Source of the DNA: Azolla caroliniana
Taxonomy: Eukaryota > Polypodiophyta
DNA: 64,000 bases
Assembly (NCBI GenBank): GCA_043228905.1
Contig: JBHGNT010000013.1
Span: 2,976,001-3,040,000 of the forward strand
Direction: 5' to 3'
In this document: one piece after another, positions 44,293-55,260 of the stretch
How the letters are laid out: each line of letters starts with the position of its first letter
Numbering within the stretch: the first letter of the stretch is position 1
Notes under the pieces: model-generated
Database searches by the model: none
The model's input: only the letters and a program-made list of their open reading frames with translations
What the model was told of the DNA's origin: nothing
Position numbers and translations under genes: made by a program

Positions 44293-44612
44293 AATGAGCC
44301 ACTTGAATGTGTGGAAAGCTTCAAATATCTTGGCCATGAAGTTCCTTCAAATCATAGATGGAATGAATGTGTTACACGCCGCTTAGATGTGGGTAAACGA
44401 GCATACTATGCATTTGAGAACACATGCAATTTTGCAGATATTAAGTGTTGGGTCGTCAAGAAATATCTTTTCGACACTTTGGTGACACCGGTTCTTCTCT
44501 ATGGGGTAGAAGTATGGAGCAGTAGCATCCCTAACTAAATCTACGTGGAAATAGTTTGAAAATGTCCAAAAAAAAATCTTACAAAGTTTCTACAAGTTAA
44601 GAAACAAACGCC
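44293..44612 (+). pseudogene. LINE C-terminal region
   Basis: Open frame from 44248 through 44538 with PLECVESFKYLGHEVPSNHR, YYAFENTCNFADIKCWVVKK and PVLLYGVEVWSSS, a typical post-reverse-transcriptase segment of plant LINEs. It breaks at TAA 44536-44538 and is cut by Gypsy-H at 44618. Confidence 0.8.
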
Positions 44613-44913
44613 CTACATGTCACGAACACACCAAATGCGGACTTGAACGAAGCACGAACGATGGGGCTACTGAGACGAAGATCAAGGAGATAAGATGGGG
44701 CGAAACGAGAATACTAGATTGGTGTGTCAATGACTAGCATTGAATCCCTTGAAACGCACCAAGGAGGTTACAAGTATTTATACTGTGAGTTGAAGCACAT
44801 GCATTAGAATATTCTTGAGAATAGTTTGGAGAATATTCTAGAACCCTCTAGAACCTTCTAGTTCTAGAACTTTCTAAAAACTCCTAGAATGTGAATAGAT
44901 CATCTATGAAGAT

Positions 44914-45016
44914 TGTTAAGTAATTAGGTAATTAACTAGGGTTAATTAGAGACTAATTATATGGTTACGTTAAGCAGCGGAAGATTAGTATGACATGCAC
45001 GTGAGAGTGTGTGAGA

Positions 45017-45078
<62 letters not shown>

Positions 45079-45395
45079 GTTACACTTATGAACACGAAGA
45101 TAAATGGGGGATGATTGACTATATTCAAAAGTGTCATCAACATACAAAAATACCCACAATGAGGTATATATACAACCCATGTGCAAAAATGCACATGTGT
45201 GGGTAGAACATAGGTACTTATGTGTAAGTTCTACATTAAATGTACCAAGGAGTGGAAGATCTAGAATATCCCACTTAAGTACAAGGTCCTATTTAAAGGC
45301 TTAAGGTCAACACATTAACTAGATTCGATCTACGTAACTACTAAGTACATGTGTTGACTAACTAGATTAAACTAGTTGAGCTTGATATCTCAACA
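44914..45395 (-). repeat. 3' LTR of Copia-C
   Basis: 482 bp; minus-strand sequence TGTTGAGATATCAAGCTCAA to AATTACTTAACA. A (GA)n tract at 45018-45075 is longer than in the other LTR. The polypurine tract (GAGCTTGAGGGGGCG on minus) lies at 45396-45410. Confidence 0.92.
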
Positions 45396-45429
45396 CGCCC
45401 CCTCAAGCTCAAGTGTGAGACATCCAACG

Positions 45430-45690
45430 TCCGGTTTAGCTTCCTTCGGCCTCATCGGCATCGGTGCGGCTTGCGGCTTTCTTCGCGTCTTCACGGCTTC
45501 GTTGCGCGGCGGTGCGGCTTGCGGCTTTCTTCGCGGCGTTGCGCGTCTTTCTTCGCATCTTCGCGGCTTCATTGCGCGGCTCTCCGCATCTTCGCGGCCT
45601 CGTTGTGTGGCTCTCCGCGGCTTTGTTGCGAGGCTCTCCGCGTCTTCACGGCCTCATTGCGCGGCTCTCCGCGGCTTATTCTCCCCCTCA
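45430..45690. repeat. GC-rich minisatellite in place of Copia-C reverse transcriptase
   Basis: Roughly 30-bp imperfect units such as GCGGCTCTCCGC with CTTCGCGGCCTCGTTG between them. Open frames in all phases here are repeat artefacts. It lies exactly between the end of the integrase-linker frame and the polypurine tract. Confidence 0.85.
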
Positions 45691-46710
45691 AGCCTGTGAC
45701 GAAGGCTTGGATCCTCGGGCTCTTGTTCGGCCACTACCTTCATCGCGAGGGCATAGTGATGGGTCATATACTCGTTGTAGGCGTAACGAGTGACTTGGGT
45801 CTTCGCTCCTGATGAGCGGCGGAGTTTTTCGTTTGTCGATGTGAGTGTCTTCTTTACTCTGGTTGTCCTCATGATGGGTACACCGAACTCACTGTCTAGT
45901 GAGCGAGCCGAATTATCCGAATCATGGTCGTCGGGGTGGACCTCGACTTCGTATTCGGGCATCTTACCTTTGCCTTTGTCCGATGTCGGACTTGGCCGCG
46001 ACGTGTTTTCATCGCGTGGAGGCTCTTGTGGGCCAATTAGCTCGGTAGAGGTTGGATTGTCCTTCGGTGGAGGACTTGGCCAAGTTTCGTCGTCTGAGTT
46101 GGCGTTCAACTCTTCCTCGATCAGGTCGGATGGAGTCGCATCGGGCTTATACCAAGATGCCGATTCGTCAAAAACGACGTCGCGACTTATCCGCACCGCT
46201 CGGTTCGAAGGGTTGAACCACTTATACGCCTTTTTCGCGGACAAGTATCCTATGAGGATACATTCTTCCGACTTCATGTCGGGCTTCTCTCGACTTTCGT
46301 TCGGGATACGTACATTCGCAATGCTTCCGAACACCTTGAGGTGCGAGAGGATGGTCTTCCTTCCAACGAAGATCTCGTATGGAGTAAGCTCGTGGACTCC
46401 ATTGGTGGTGCACCGGTTCATGAGATAGACGGTCGTGGATGCCGCTGCCGCCCAATAGAAGTTCGGCATGTGCTTCTCACGCATCATGGCGCGTGCTACC
46501 TCGAGTATTTGCCGATTCATTCTCTCAACTACTCCGTTTTGTTGGGGAGTGTGTCGGCATGAGAATTCTCTATGAATGCCTTCACCTTGGAGGTAGGAGG
46601 TGAACTTGTCGGAGAAGTACTCCTTTCCTCCGTCCGATCGTAGGCATCGAATGTGCCGACCGGTTTCTTTCTCCACTTGGCTTTTGAGCCTTTGAAAGTG
46701 GGAGAGCACT
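45654..46710 (-). pseudogene. pol: Copia-C integrase, C-terminal part and linker
   Basis: Continues after Copia-D with LSHFQRLKSQVEKETGRHIR, CLRSDGGKEYFSDKFTSYLQ (second catalytic Asp) and RHTPQQNGVVERMNRQILEV (catalytic Glu). The C-terminal block LKVFGSIANVRIPNESREKP, IGYLSAKKAYKWFNPSNR and an acidic linker to NEYMTHHYALAM follow. It then runs out in EPEDPSLRH and the minisatellite, where reverse transcriptase should begin. This frame is open from the Copia-D LTR edge, so this part is well preserved. Confidence 0.88.
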
Positions 46711-46715
46711 TCACT

Positions 46716-47333
46716 TGACGGGAACTCAACGCTCCTTATGCACAACACTCGACCACAACCGAGCTTAGAATCATACACAGAAAACAGGAAACGGAAAAAA
46801 CACGCAACACAAAGGAGAAGAAAAATGTACACAGGATGTTTACGTGGAAAACCCAAACTAAGGGAAAAACCATGGCAGCCCACAAGCTGCAAACTATCAC
46901 TATGTTAGAATGTACAACAGTGAGTTCACGGAGGCAACGACCTCGTGCTTACGATCTTCGCCACAGGCGGCGGTTACAACAGAGGCAACAACCTCTTTCT
47001 CTCTCTCTGTACACTGTTACGCGCTCTATCTTCTTCTTGCACAAACAAGAATAACAACAGTAACTATAAGTTTGCCCTAAGTCATATTTATACTAATATG
47101 ACTTTTCGGTTATTTACAAATATAGCCTCGATGGACTCTCAAAAACATATTTATGAATATGTCTCTTCATCCGGTGAGCATTCCTCACTGGGTCTGCACC
47201 ATCCGACTCTCCGTACCCGGGTACTCCTCATCCGGTTCTCACCGGGTCTGCACCATCCGGCTCTCCGTACCCGGGTACTCCTCATCCGGTTCTCACCGGG
47301 TCTGCACCATCCGGAGGGACCTATCTCCCAACA
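46716..47333 (-). repeat. 3' LTR of Copia-D
   Basis: 618 bp. It contains two units of a roughly 52-bp tandem repeat (ACCGGGTCTGCACCATCCGG ... GGGTACTCCTCATCCGG) at 47165-47320. The other LTR has three. Confidence 0.92.
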
Positions 47334-48273
47334 AACTCCCCCTTCACTCCGGCATGGGGTGTCTTACTAGTCCGATCCTCTTCCGGCATGCATCCAGCTT
47401 GTCGGGTATCAGAACTTTGGTCAGCATATATGACCCATTCTCGGCCGTGTGGATCTTCGTCAGCGCGAACTCTTGGTCATCTACTCTTTCCCGGATCCAG
47501 TGATACCTTCGCTGGATATGCTTCGTCCGGGAATGGTAGGCCGCATTCTTAGCAAGGTGGATGGCACTTTGATTGTCACAATAGAGTCAGTATTCATCTT
47601 GCCGGATACCGAGCTCTCCGATGAAGTCCTTCATCCATAATATTTCCTTGCCGGCTTCCACAACTGCCATGTACTCCGCCTCCGTGGTTGACAATGCAAC
47701 CGTCTTCTACAACCTCGACTGCCACGAAACAGCTCCCCCTGCATATGTCATTACATACCCGGATGTAGACCGGCTGGTATCCACATCAGCCGACATGTCC
47801 GAATCGGTGAAACTGTCAAGTTGAGGTTTTCCGGAGCCGAATCGGAGACACATATTTGTAGTGCCCTTCAAATACCGAAGTATCCATTTGACCACGTTCC
47901 AGTGCTCCTTGCCGGGATTGCTCATAAACCGGCTCACCACTCCGACTGCGTATCCTATATCTGGTCGGGTACACACCATTGTGTACATCAAGCTCCCGAC
48001 GGCAGAGGCATATGGAATCTTCATCATATCCTCCTTCTCTGCTTTCGTCTTCGGGCTTTGCTTACCGGATAGTCTGCAGTTTGCCGGAAGTGTCGATCCG
48101 ACCGGTTTCGCATCTGACATGTTGAACCGGTGAAGCACCTTTGTCACGTACTTCTCTTGTGACATCCATAATTGCTTCTTTGACCGGTCCTGAATGATGT
48201 GCATCCCTAGCATCTGTCTTGTCGGACCCAAGTCTTTCATTGAGAAGGTCCGATTGAGAGCCTTCTTCAGCAT
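47334..48273 (-). pseudogene. pol: Copia-D reverse transcriptase end and RNase H
   Basis: 48273-47707 gives MLKKALNRTFSMKDLGPTRQ, LHRFNMSDAKPVGSTLPANC and CTRPDIGYAVGVVSRFMSN, then FTDSDMSADVDTSRSTSGY. A TAG after WQSRL (47707-47709) interrupts, as in Copia-B. Sequence through about 47345 continues RNase H (VALSTTEAEYMA, NQSAIHLAKN, MLTKVLIPDKLDACR) and ends before a polypurine tract next to the LTR. Confidence 0.87.
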
Positions 48274-48854
48274 CCGTATTTGACTTGGTCCCGTCCGACG
48301 ATCAACATGTCATCCACGTACAGAAGGAGTATCAGGAAGTCGCCTCCTTCGAACTTCTTCACAAACACGCAGTGATCGGCGTGCGTCTTGTGGTACCCTT
48401 GATCGGCCATGAAGGAGTCGAACTTCCGGTACCATTGCCGAGGGGCTTGCTTCAGTATGTACAGGCTCTTCTTCAACCGGCATACCAGGTGCTCCTTCCC
48501 TTTCTCCACGAATCCTTCCGGTTGCTGCATGTAGATCTCCTCTTCGAGGTCGCCGTGATGGAATGCCGTCTTCACGTCCAGCTGCTCTACCTCGAGGTCC
48601 ATGCTTGTTGCTATACTCAGCACAGTCCGGATGGAGGTCATCTTTACTACCGGAGCAAATATCTCGTCAAAGTCCACACCCTTTTTCTGCTGGAACCCCT
48701 TCACCACGATCCTGGTTTTGTATCTCGGGGGGTTGTCGGCATCCCCCGGTTTCAACTTGTACACCCACTTATTTCGGAGTGCCCACTTTCCTTTCGGCAA
48801 CTCCACCAATTCGTACGTATGGTTCTCATGCAGGGAATCCATCTCATCCTGCAT
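48267..48854 (-). pseudogene. pol: Copia-D reverse transcriptase
   Basis: 195 codons: MQDEMDSLHENHTYELVELP, KWVYKLKPGDADNPPRYKTR, LDVKTAFHHGDLEEEIYMQQ, KKSLYILKQAPRQWYRKFDS and catalytic LLYVDDMLIVGRDQVK. The frame ends at a single-base shift at YGC near 48270 and continues in the next frame. Confidence 0.88.
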
Positions 48855-48918
48855 GGCACTTAACTATTTTCGGTTGTGGGTGTCATCCTTCGCTTCTTCA
48901 AAGCTTTCTGGCTCCCCC

Positions 48919-50154
48919 TCATCGGTCAGCAGAACATGCTCTGCATCCGGAAATCTCCGGGGGGGCCTTCTCTCTCTGAGAGGATATCTCCGTCTTCGGG
49001 CTTCGGGCTTCGGTAACCGGCTCCTCCATTTTCTCTTCATCCGAATCCGATTCGGGGTCTTGGCCGGTTCCGGATTCGGCTTCCTCTACTTCTTCTTCAG
49101 CCTGTTTGATATCCTCACCGTATCCGGCTGGTTCTTCAAGTGCTAACCGGTCTCTCGCCGGTTGGGTCTGCTCATCGTAGAATCGGTCCTTACCGGTCGA
49201 CTTGGAGTTCATTATCTTCTTCTCCGACTCCCTGTCGGCGAGCGTCTTGTCCTCCATGAAGATAATATCTCGACTCCGGAATACCTTCTTGTCGACCAAG
49301 TCCCACACTCGGTAGCCGAACTCATCGTCACCGTAACCGAGGAATATGCATGGCCGGGTCTTTGGATCTAACTTTCCTCTCCGGTCCTTAGCTACATGCA
49401 CGTACGCGAGACACTCGAACACCTTCAGATACCGGTAGGATACTTCCTTACCGGTCCACACTCTCTATGGCGTGTCTCCGTCCAAGGGTACTGAGGGTGA
49501 TCTATTTATCACATATGTCGCCGTCGACAGTGCCTCAGCCCAAAACTTCTTGGGTAGTTTTGCATGCGCTAGCATACTCCGGACCCTCTCCATTATGGTT
49601 TGGTTCATCCTCTCGGCTAGTCCGTTTAGTTCCGGTGTCTTCGGCACGGTAAATTCGAGCCGGATTCCCTTCAAGCGGCAGTACTCCTCGAACTGCCCCC
49701 GGTATTCTCCTCCGTTATCTGCTCGAACTGCCTTCAGCTTCCGGCCGGTTTCTCTTTCCACTCTCGCGTGGAGGTCTCTGAAGACGGATAGCACCTGATC
49801 CTTCGTCTTCAACGGTGTGGCCCACAGCTTCCGGCTGTGGTCATCTATGAACGTCACGAAGTACTGTGCTCCGGCATGTGACTTCGTGTCTACTTGACAC
49901 ACATCCGTATGCACCAACTCCAGTGGTGCATTACGTCTCATCGGTGGCCTTGGTCGGAAGGAGGTCCGGTTTTGCTTACCGGCCAGACAATCAGTGCACT
50001 TCTCCAAGTGCATGTTCTTCACTGGAATGAGGTTGTCGTCTACAAGCCTCTTCATCCCCTTCTCGCTCATATGACACAGCCTCTTGGGCCACAGCTCACC
50101 GGTAGTGTCAGATGCCACATTCACTTCTTCCGGACATAACCGGGCATTCATCAA
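48919..50154 (-). pseudogene. pol: Copia-D pre-integrase, integrase and linker
   Basis: 50154-49465: pre-integrase zinc region (RLCHMSEKGMKRLV, CTDCLAGKQNRTSF), integrase core with LVHTDVCQVDTKSHAGAQYF, FVTFIDDHSRKLW, KAVRADNGGEYRGQFEEYCR and TVPKTPELNGLAERMNQTIM, covering the DD35E residues. After a stop just past VPLDGDTP, 49461-48919 gives LKVFECLAYVHVAKDRRGKL, IFLGYGDDEFGYRVWDLVDK and an acidic linker. Confidence 0.88.
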
Positions 50155-50172
50155 GTACAGTGTGTTGACCTT

Positions 50173-51396
50173 CTAGGCCCGAGCCACAATTAGGCTCCCT
50201 TTGCTGAACTTCATGACACCGTTCCGGATGCTACCCGTGTAGCCTTCATCATCTAGCCGACCGGCTGATATCAGGTTCAGTTGAACCTCCGAAACGTGTC
50301 GGACATCCTTCAGCAGCAACTTGCATCCGGTTGGTGTTGTCAGCCACACGTCTCCTATGCCGACAATTCGGCATGTACCTTCATTCCCCATCCGGACACA
50401 GCCGTGATCACCGACTGAGTAGGATGAGAAGCATTTTCGGTCCGGGGTAAGGTGGAACGACGCTCCGGAGTCTACCACCCAGGTCATCTCGTCGCCGGAA
50501 AGGTTTATCTCACTCTCCTCGGTGATGAGCATCAACTCTTCTTCACTTGCCGCGATTGCCATCGTTCCCTTCCGGTCCGTTCCCCTCCGGTCTTTACCGT
50601 TCCGGTCCGGGGTCCGCTTCGAATCGGTACCGTCGGTTTCCTTGTCTTTACAGAAATGTCGACAGTTCTTTTGGAAGTGTCCCGGCTTGCCGCAATAGAA
50701 GCAAGTAGGCCTCCCCCTTGACTTTGACCGTGTCCCCGATTTCTCCCGGTTCTGGGGACTACGGTTTCTCTGTCTTCCGCGTTCCGATTCGGTAAGGAGC
50801 GCTTTGGAGTCGGAGCTCGTATCTTTATCTTTCCGACGCGCCTCCTCATCTAGCAAGCTCGACTTTACTCTTGCTAGGGATAACCGCTTTCCTTCCGGCC
50901 CGGCGTTGCCCAAAGTGACAACCAACGTCTCCCAGCTATTCGGGAGGGAACCGAGCAGGAGTAGCGCTAGTACCTCGTCGGCGAGAGGTACTTCCAATGA
51001 TGTTGCCTGGTGGATCAGCCCCTGGAAGGCATTCATGTGCTCTGCCATGCTGGAGCCATCTTGGTACCGGAGTCTTACTAGCTTCCGGAATACCGAAACC
51101 TGATTAACAGCATTTTTGTTTTGAAACATTATGCCGATCTTCTCCTAGAGCTCATGAGCCTTGCTCTCTTCATTGAAGTTGTTGTATAGGCTCATGTCGA
51201 TGAAGCACCGTATGTACGTCGTTGTCTTCATGTGCAGCACCTCCCATATCGCGGCGTCGATTTTGTCCGGTCTCTTGTCCCCGAACTGAACCGGCAGCTA
51301 GAGCTCTTTAACCACGAGCATGTCCCTCATATTCGACTTCCACACTGAATAGTTGGAGCCGGTGAGCTTTAACATGCCGCCAAACAATTCGTCCAT
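50173..51396 (-). pseudogene. gag-pol: Copia-D gag and protease
   Basis: The ATG at 51396 starts MDELFGGMLKLTGSNYSVWK. Two TAG codons occur where Copia-B reads Trp (KEL*LPVQFGD and HEL*EKIGIMF). From 51129 the frame is open for 318 codons: capsid, CCHC knuckle (CFYCGKPGHFQKNC), basic linker and aspartic protease (MTWVVDSGASFHLTPDRK). It ends at a TAG after LIVARA. Confidence 0.88.
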
Positions 51397-51425
51397 TTTC
51401 TGTATCATTTCGCTTTGATACCACT

Positions 51426-52114
51426 TGACGGGAACTCAACGCTCCTTATGCACAACGCTCGGCCACAACCGAGCTTAGAATCATACACAGAAAACAGGAA
51501 ACGGAAAAAACACGCAACACAAAGGAGAAGAAAAATGTACACAGGATGTTTACGTGGAAAACCCAAACTAAGGGAAAAACCATGGCAGCCCACAAGCTGC
51601 AAACTATCACTATGTTAGAATGTACAACAGTGAGTTCACGGAGGCAACGACCTCGTGCTCACGATCTTCGCCACAGGCGGCAGTTACAACAGAGGCAACG
51701 ACCTCTTTCTCTCTCTCTCTCTCTCTCTCTCTGTACACTGTTACGCGCTCTATCTTCTTCTTGCACAAACAAGAATAACAACAACAGTAACTATAAGTTT
51801 GCCCTAAGTCATATTTATACTAATATGACTTTTCGGCTATTTACAAATATAGCCTCGATGGACTCTCAGAAACATATTTATGAATATGTCTCTTCATCCG
51901 GTGAGCATTCCTCACCGGGTCTGCACCATCCGGCTCTCCGTAGCCAGGTACTCCTCATCCAGTTCTCACCGGGTCTGCACCATCCGGCTCTCCGTAGCCG
52001 GGTACTCCTCATCCGGTTCTCACCGGGTTTGCACCATCCGGCTCTCCGTACCCGGGTACTCCTCATCCGGTTCTCACCGGGTCTGCACCATCCGGAGGGA
52101 CCTGTCTCCCAACA
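51426..52114 (-). repeat. 5' LTR of Copia-D
   Basis: 689 bp, the same ends as 46716-47333, with three units of the roughly 52-bp repeat at 51897-52090 and a longer (CT)n at 51710-51732. GTGGTATCAAAGCG (minus strand) follows at about 51410-51424, a degenerate Met-tRNA primer site. Confidence 0.92.
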
Positions 52115-52119
52115 TCACT

Positions 52120-52902
52120 CTTCTTCTTCATTGGGTATATCCACGCATAACGCGAGTGGTCGTCGATGATGGTGACGTAGTAGTGGCATCCGCCAAGCGT
52201 TGGCGTTTGAGCCGGTCCCCATACGTCCGAGTGGATTATGTCAAGGAGGCCTTTGCTTGCGGAGCTCTCCTTCGGGAATGGGAGTCGATGTTGTTTGCCG
52301 AGTTGGCATGCTTCGCACACTCGGTCGACTCGTTTCGATTTGAAGCCCGGAAGTCCGATTACGACTCCCTTTGATTGCATTCCGCGAAGCCGTTGGAGGT
52401 TTACATGGCCGATTCGCTTGTGCCACAACTCGATGTTTGTCTCGGTCTTGAGACCTTTGGCGTACATTGCCGATTTTACCTCGTTCGAGCCGAGGATGAA
52501 CAAGTGACCATCTCTCCGTCCCTTGGCTATGAGTCGGCCGTCTTTCTCGCTGAAGCAACCTTCATTGTTGAAGTGGACTTGCATGCCTTGCTCCACGATT
52601 TGGCCGACCGAGACCAAATTCTTTTTTATTGTGGGCACGTGCAAGACATTCTTGATGCAGGTTTGCTCACCTTCTTTCCCAAATGGGACATCGCCGATGT
52701 GCCGAATGGGATGCGGAGTGTCGTCTCCAGTCTCTATGTAGCCGGGTCGATCCGGCGTTCGCAAGTCGCAAAACCACTCTTGGTGCGACATCATGTGGTG
52801 CGAGGCGCCAGAGTCTACGAACCACGCGTGTTCGGAGTTGGAGGTGCTTGCGGAGTTTGCGGGATCGGAGGCCATCATAGAGTTCTCTCTATGCCTCATC
52901 AC
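52120..52902 (-). pseudogene. pol: Copia-C protease, pre-integrase and start of integrase
   Basis: 52902 onward: AWFVDSGASHHMMSHQEWFC (protease), CIKNVLHVPTIKKNLVSVGQ, LWHKRIGHVNLQRLRGMQSK and CEACQLGKQHRLPF (HHCC zinc region), LLDIIHSDVWGPAQTPTLGG and VTIIDDHSRYAWIYPMKKKS (first catalytic Asp). It is cut at 52120 by Copia-D and resumes at 46710. Confidence 0.9.
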
Positions 52903-52983
52903 GAAGAGTCCGTCGTAGTCCGCGTATTCCGCGTTCTAATTTGTGAGTTGCTGGCTTGTTGAAGCCGACTCGCTTTGTCTTTT

Positions 52984-53805
52984 TCAGCACTCCTCTTCGC
53001 GATGGCCGATTTTGCCGCAATAATTGCACGTAGGTGGCGTCGTTCGTCGACCTTGTTCAGCGTGGAAGCTCCCCCTTCTTGTGAAGGTTCCTCGATGGTT
53101 TCCGTTTCCTTGCTGGAATTGTGAATTCCCTTCGTGAGATAGGTCGAATTGACCTCTTCCGCTTCGACCTCGTCTTTCGGCACCATCCGTATTGGACAAG
53201 AGCATTTGTCCTTCCAATGTGTTGGTCTTTGATTGAATGTGGTTTTCTTCGACCAATAGCATTTATTGGAGGTTGAAGAACGAGGGAGGGGTATCTCTCG
53301 CCAAGATTGTCGTTCTCAACAGGTTGAATCGTTGTGCGAGGCCGCCCAAGCATACTTGCACCATCTCGTCTTCATCGATATTGACATTGATGGAGCCAAA
53401 CGAGTCGCAAATGCTCTTGATCTTGGCAGTGCAGTCCGTCACGGACATTTCTTTTTGTCGTATGTTGTTCAACTCTTGCCGGAGTTGAAGCTTGCGCACG
53501 GATGTGTCCGCAGCGAAAATCTTCTTGAGATTTTCCCACGCCTCTTTGGGTGTCTTGGCGTCACGAATGTGGCTAAGCATGTGGTTGTTTACACATGTTT
53601 CCAAGCAATACATTACCCGACTCGCGCCTTGCTCCCATGTTGGGTAGTTGGCGTGTGTGGTTTCGGGTTTGTCTTCTTGTGCGCCGTTGATGTAGCTCCA
53701 ATACCCTTGGCCGACAAGGTATTGATTCATCTTGTACTCCCAAGATGAATAGTTGCTTCGGTCTAGCTTTTCGCTAGGGAGTGAGCTTCCCATTTGTGTG
53801 TTCAT
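52984..53805 (-). pseudogene. gag: Copia-C gag
   Basis: 53805-53263: MNTQMGSSLPSEKLDRSNYS, YKMNQYLVGQGYWSYINGAQ and DEDEMVQVCLGGLAQRFNLL, a nearly intact capsid of 180 codons. 53262-52984 continues in another reading through MLLVEENHIQSKTN to the knuckle CNYCGKIGHREEEC. The apparent break at 53262 reflects only the start-codon choice or a stop after NLQ; the two parts abut. Confidence 0.85.
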
Positions 53806-53968
53806 GTTGATTGTTGTGTCTTCCGTTTTGTTTTTCTTCTCTTGGTCGCATACACGTCCTTCGTAGCAGCACTACGGTAGCGGATAGCGAATAGCCGGGA
53901 TTTGTTGTCGGCGTCTCGAACACACAATCACGAATAAGTGGTGGGCTTAGTGGATTTCCTAAACCACG

Positions 53969-53981
53969 CGCTCTGATACCA
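53969..53981 (-). other. Primer-binding site of Copia-C
   Basis: Minus strand TGGTATCAGAGCG directly after the CA end of the 5' LTR. Confidence 0.9.
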
Positions 53982-54084
53982 TGTTAAGTAATTAGGTAAT
54001 TAACTAGGGTTAATTAGAGAATAATTATATGGTTACGTTAAGCAACGGAAGATTAGTATGATATGCACGTGAGAGTGTGTGAGA

Positions 54085-54122
<38 letters not shown>

Positions 54123-54440
54123 GTTACACTTATGAACACGAAGATAAATGGGGGATGATTGACTATATTGAAAAGTGTCATCAACATACAAAAATACCCA
54201 CAACGAGGTATATATACAACCCATGTGCAAAGGTGCACATGTGTGGGTAGAACATAGGTACTTATGTGTAAGTCCTACATTAAATGTACTAAGGAGTGGA
54301 GGATCTAGAATATCCCACTTAAGTACAAGGTCCTATTTAAAGGCTTAAGGTCAACACATTAACTAGATTCAATCTATGTAACTACTAAGTTACATGTGTT
54401 GACTAACTAGATTAAACTAGTTGAGCTTGATATCTCAACA
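53982..54440 (-). repeat. 5' LTR of Copia-C
   Basis: 459 bp and nearly identical to 44914-45395 apart from a shorter (GA)n tract and scattered point changes. Confidence 0.92.
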
Positions 54441-54599
54441 AAGATATACATAACACGATTATGTACTTGGATGTGTTGGTTACAATATAACACTTTACTA
54501 GAATACAAGAGGTCAAGAGTTCAAATCTTGACATAATTGTTGTCACGTTTGTTACATTATCCTCCTCTTTACGACTACCTTTTCGAAAGCACGGTGTAG

Positions 54600-55260
54600 G
54601 GGTGACCGGGAAGTGGTGGGTGTGAGAAATCATGTGTTGTCCTCACTGGAAACATGAACACCAACGGATGTGAGTGACCATGTGCGGCCCTCACCATGAA
54701 CACGAACACAAACTGACGTGAGTGACCATGCGGTCTTCACCGAGAACTAGAACTGGAACACAAACGGGCATGACCGGCCATGTGTGGTCCTCGTCGGAAA
54801 CTGGAACACGAATACCAATGGGTGTGAGTGACCATGTGCAGTCCTCACGAGGAACACGAACACCAGCAGGCATGAGAGACCATGTCAGTCCTCGCCGAGA
54901 GTTGGAACACAAACACCAACGAGCGTGAGCGACCATGTGTGATCCTCATCGGGAACTGGAACATGAACAACAACAGGCATGAGTGGCCATGTCGGTACTC
55001 ATCGAGATCTGGAACACGAACAATAGCTGGAGTGAGCGACAATGTGCGGTCCTCACCGAAGACTGGAACGCGAATATCAACAGGGGCCAACGGGCATGAG
55101 TGACCATGTGCGGCCCTCACATGGAACACAAACACCAACGAGCATGAGAGACCATGTCGGTTCTCGCCGTGAATTGGAACACGAACACCAACGGGCGTGA
55201 GCGACCATGTGTGGTCCTCACTGGGAACTGGAACATGAATAGCAATGGGCATGAGCGACC
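54600..55260. repeat. 50-57-bp minisatellite in the Gypsy-H interior
   Basis: About 11 imperfect units with the core GAGCGACCATGTGTGGTCCT, CACCGGGAACTGGAACACGA and ACACCAACGGGCATG. It lies between the polypurine tract of Gypsy-H and the recognisable part of its right LTR. Open frames here are repeat artefacts. Confidence 0.88.

Larger units (their letters stand above)
46716..52114 (-). mobile_element. Copia-D, LTR retrotransposon inserted in Copia-C
   Basis: LTRs 46716-47333 and 51426-52114 with perfect duplications TCACT (46711-46715 and 52115-52119). Complete gag-pol order on the minus strand with several stops. Family relative of Copia-B, sharing LTR starts (TGTTRGGA...GGTCCCTCCGG) and closely similar proteins. 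Same orientation as its host. Removing it with one TCACT rejoins KKKSEV and LSHFQ of the Copia-C integrase. Confidence 0.93.
44914..54440 (-). mobile_element. Copia-C, LTR retrotransposon inserted in the Gypsy-H LTR and split by Copia-D
   Basis: LTRs 44914-45395 and 53982-54440 with perfect duplications AAGAT (44909-44913 and 54441-54445). Read on the minus strand: 5' LTR, primer site, gag, knuckle, protease, pre-integrase, integrase, then Copia-D within the integrase core, integrase C-terminus, a GC-rich minisatellite and the 3' LTR. Reverse transcriptase and RNase H are absent, so it could only move with help. Coding parts resemble Copia-A, but the LTRs do not. Confidence 0.93.

Noticed and set aside
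45376-45812. Ala/Arg/Leu-rich plus-strand ORFs of about 110 codons
   Set aside because: Frames through the GC-rich minisatellite on the antisense strand of Copia-C.
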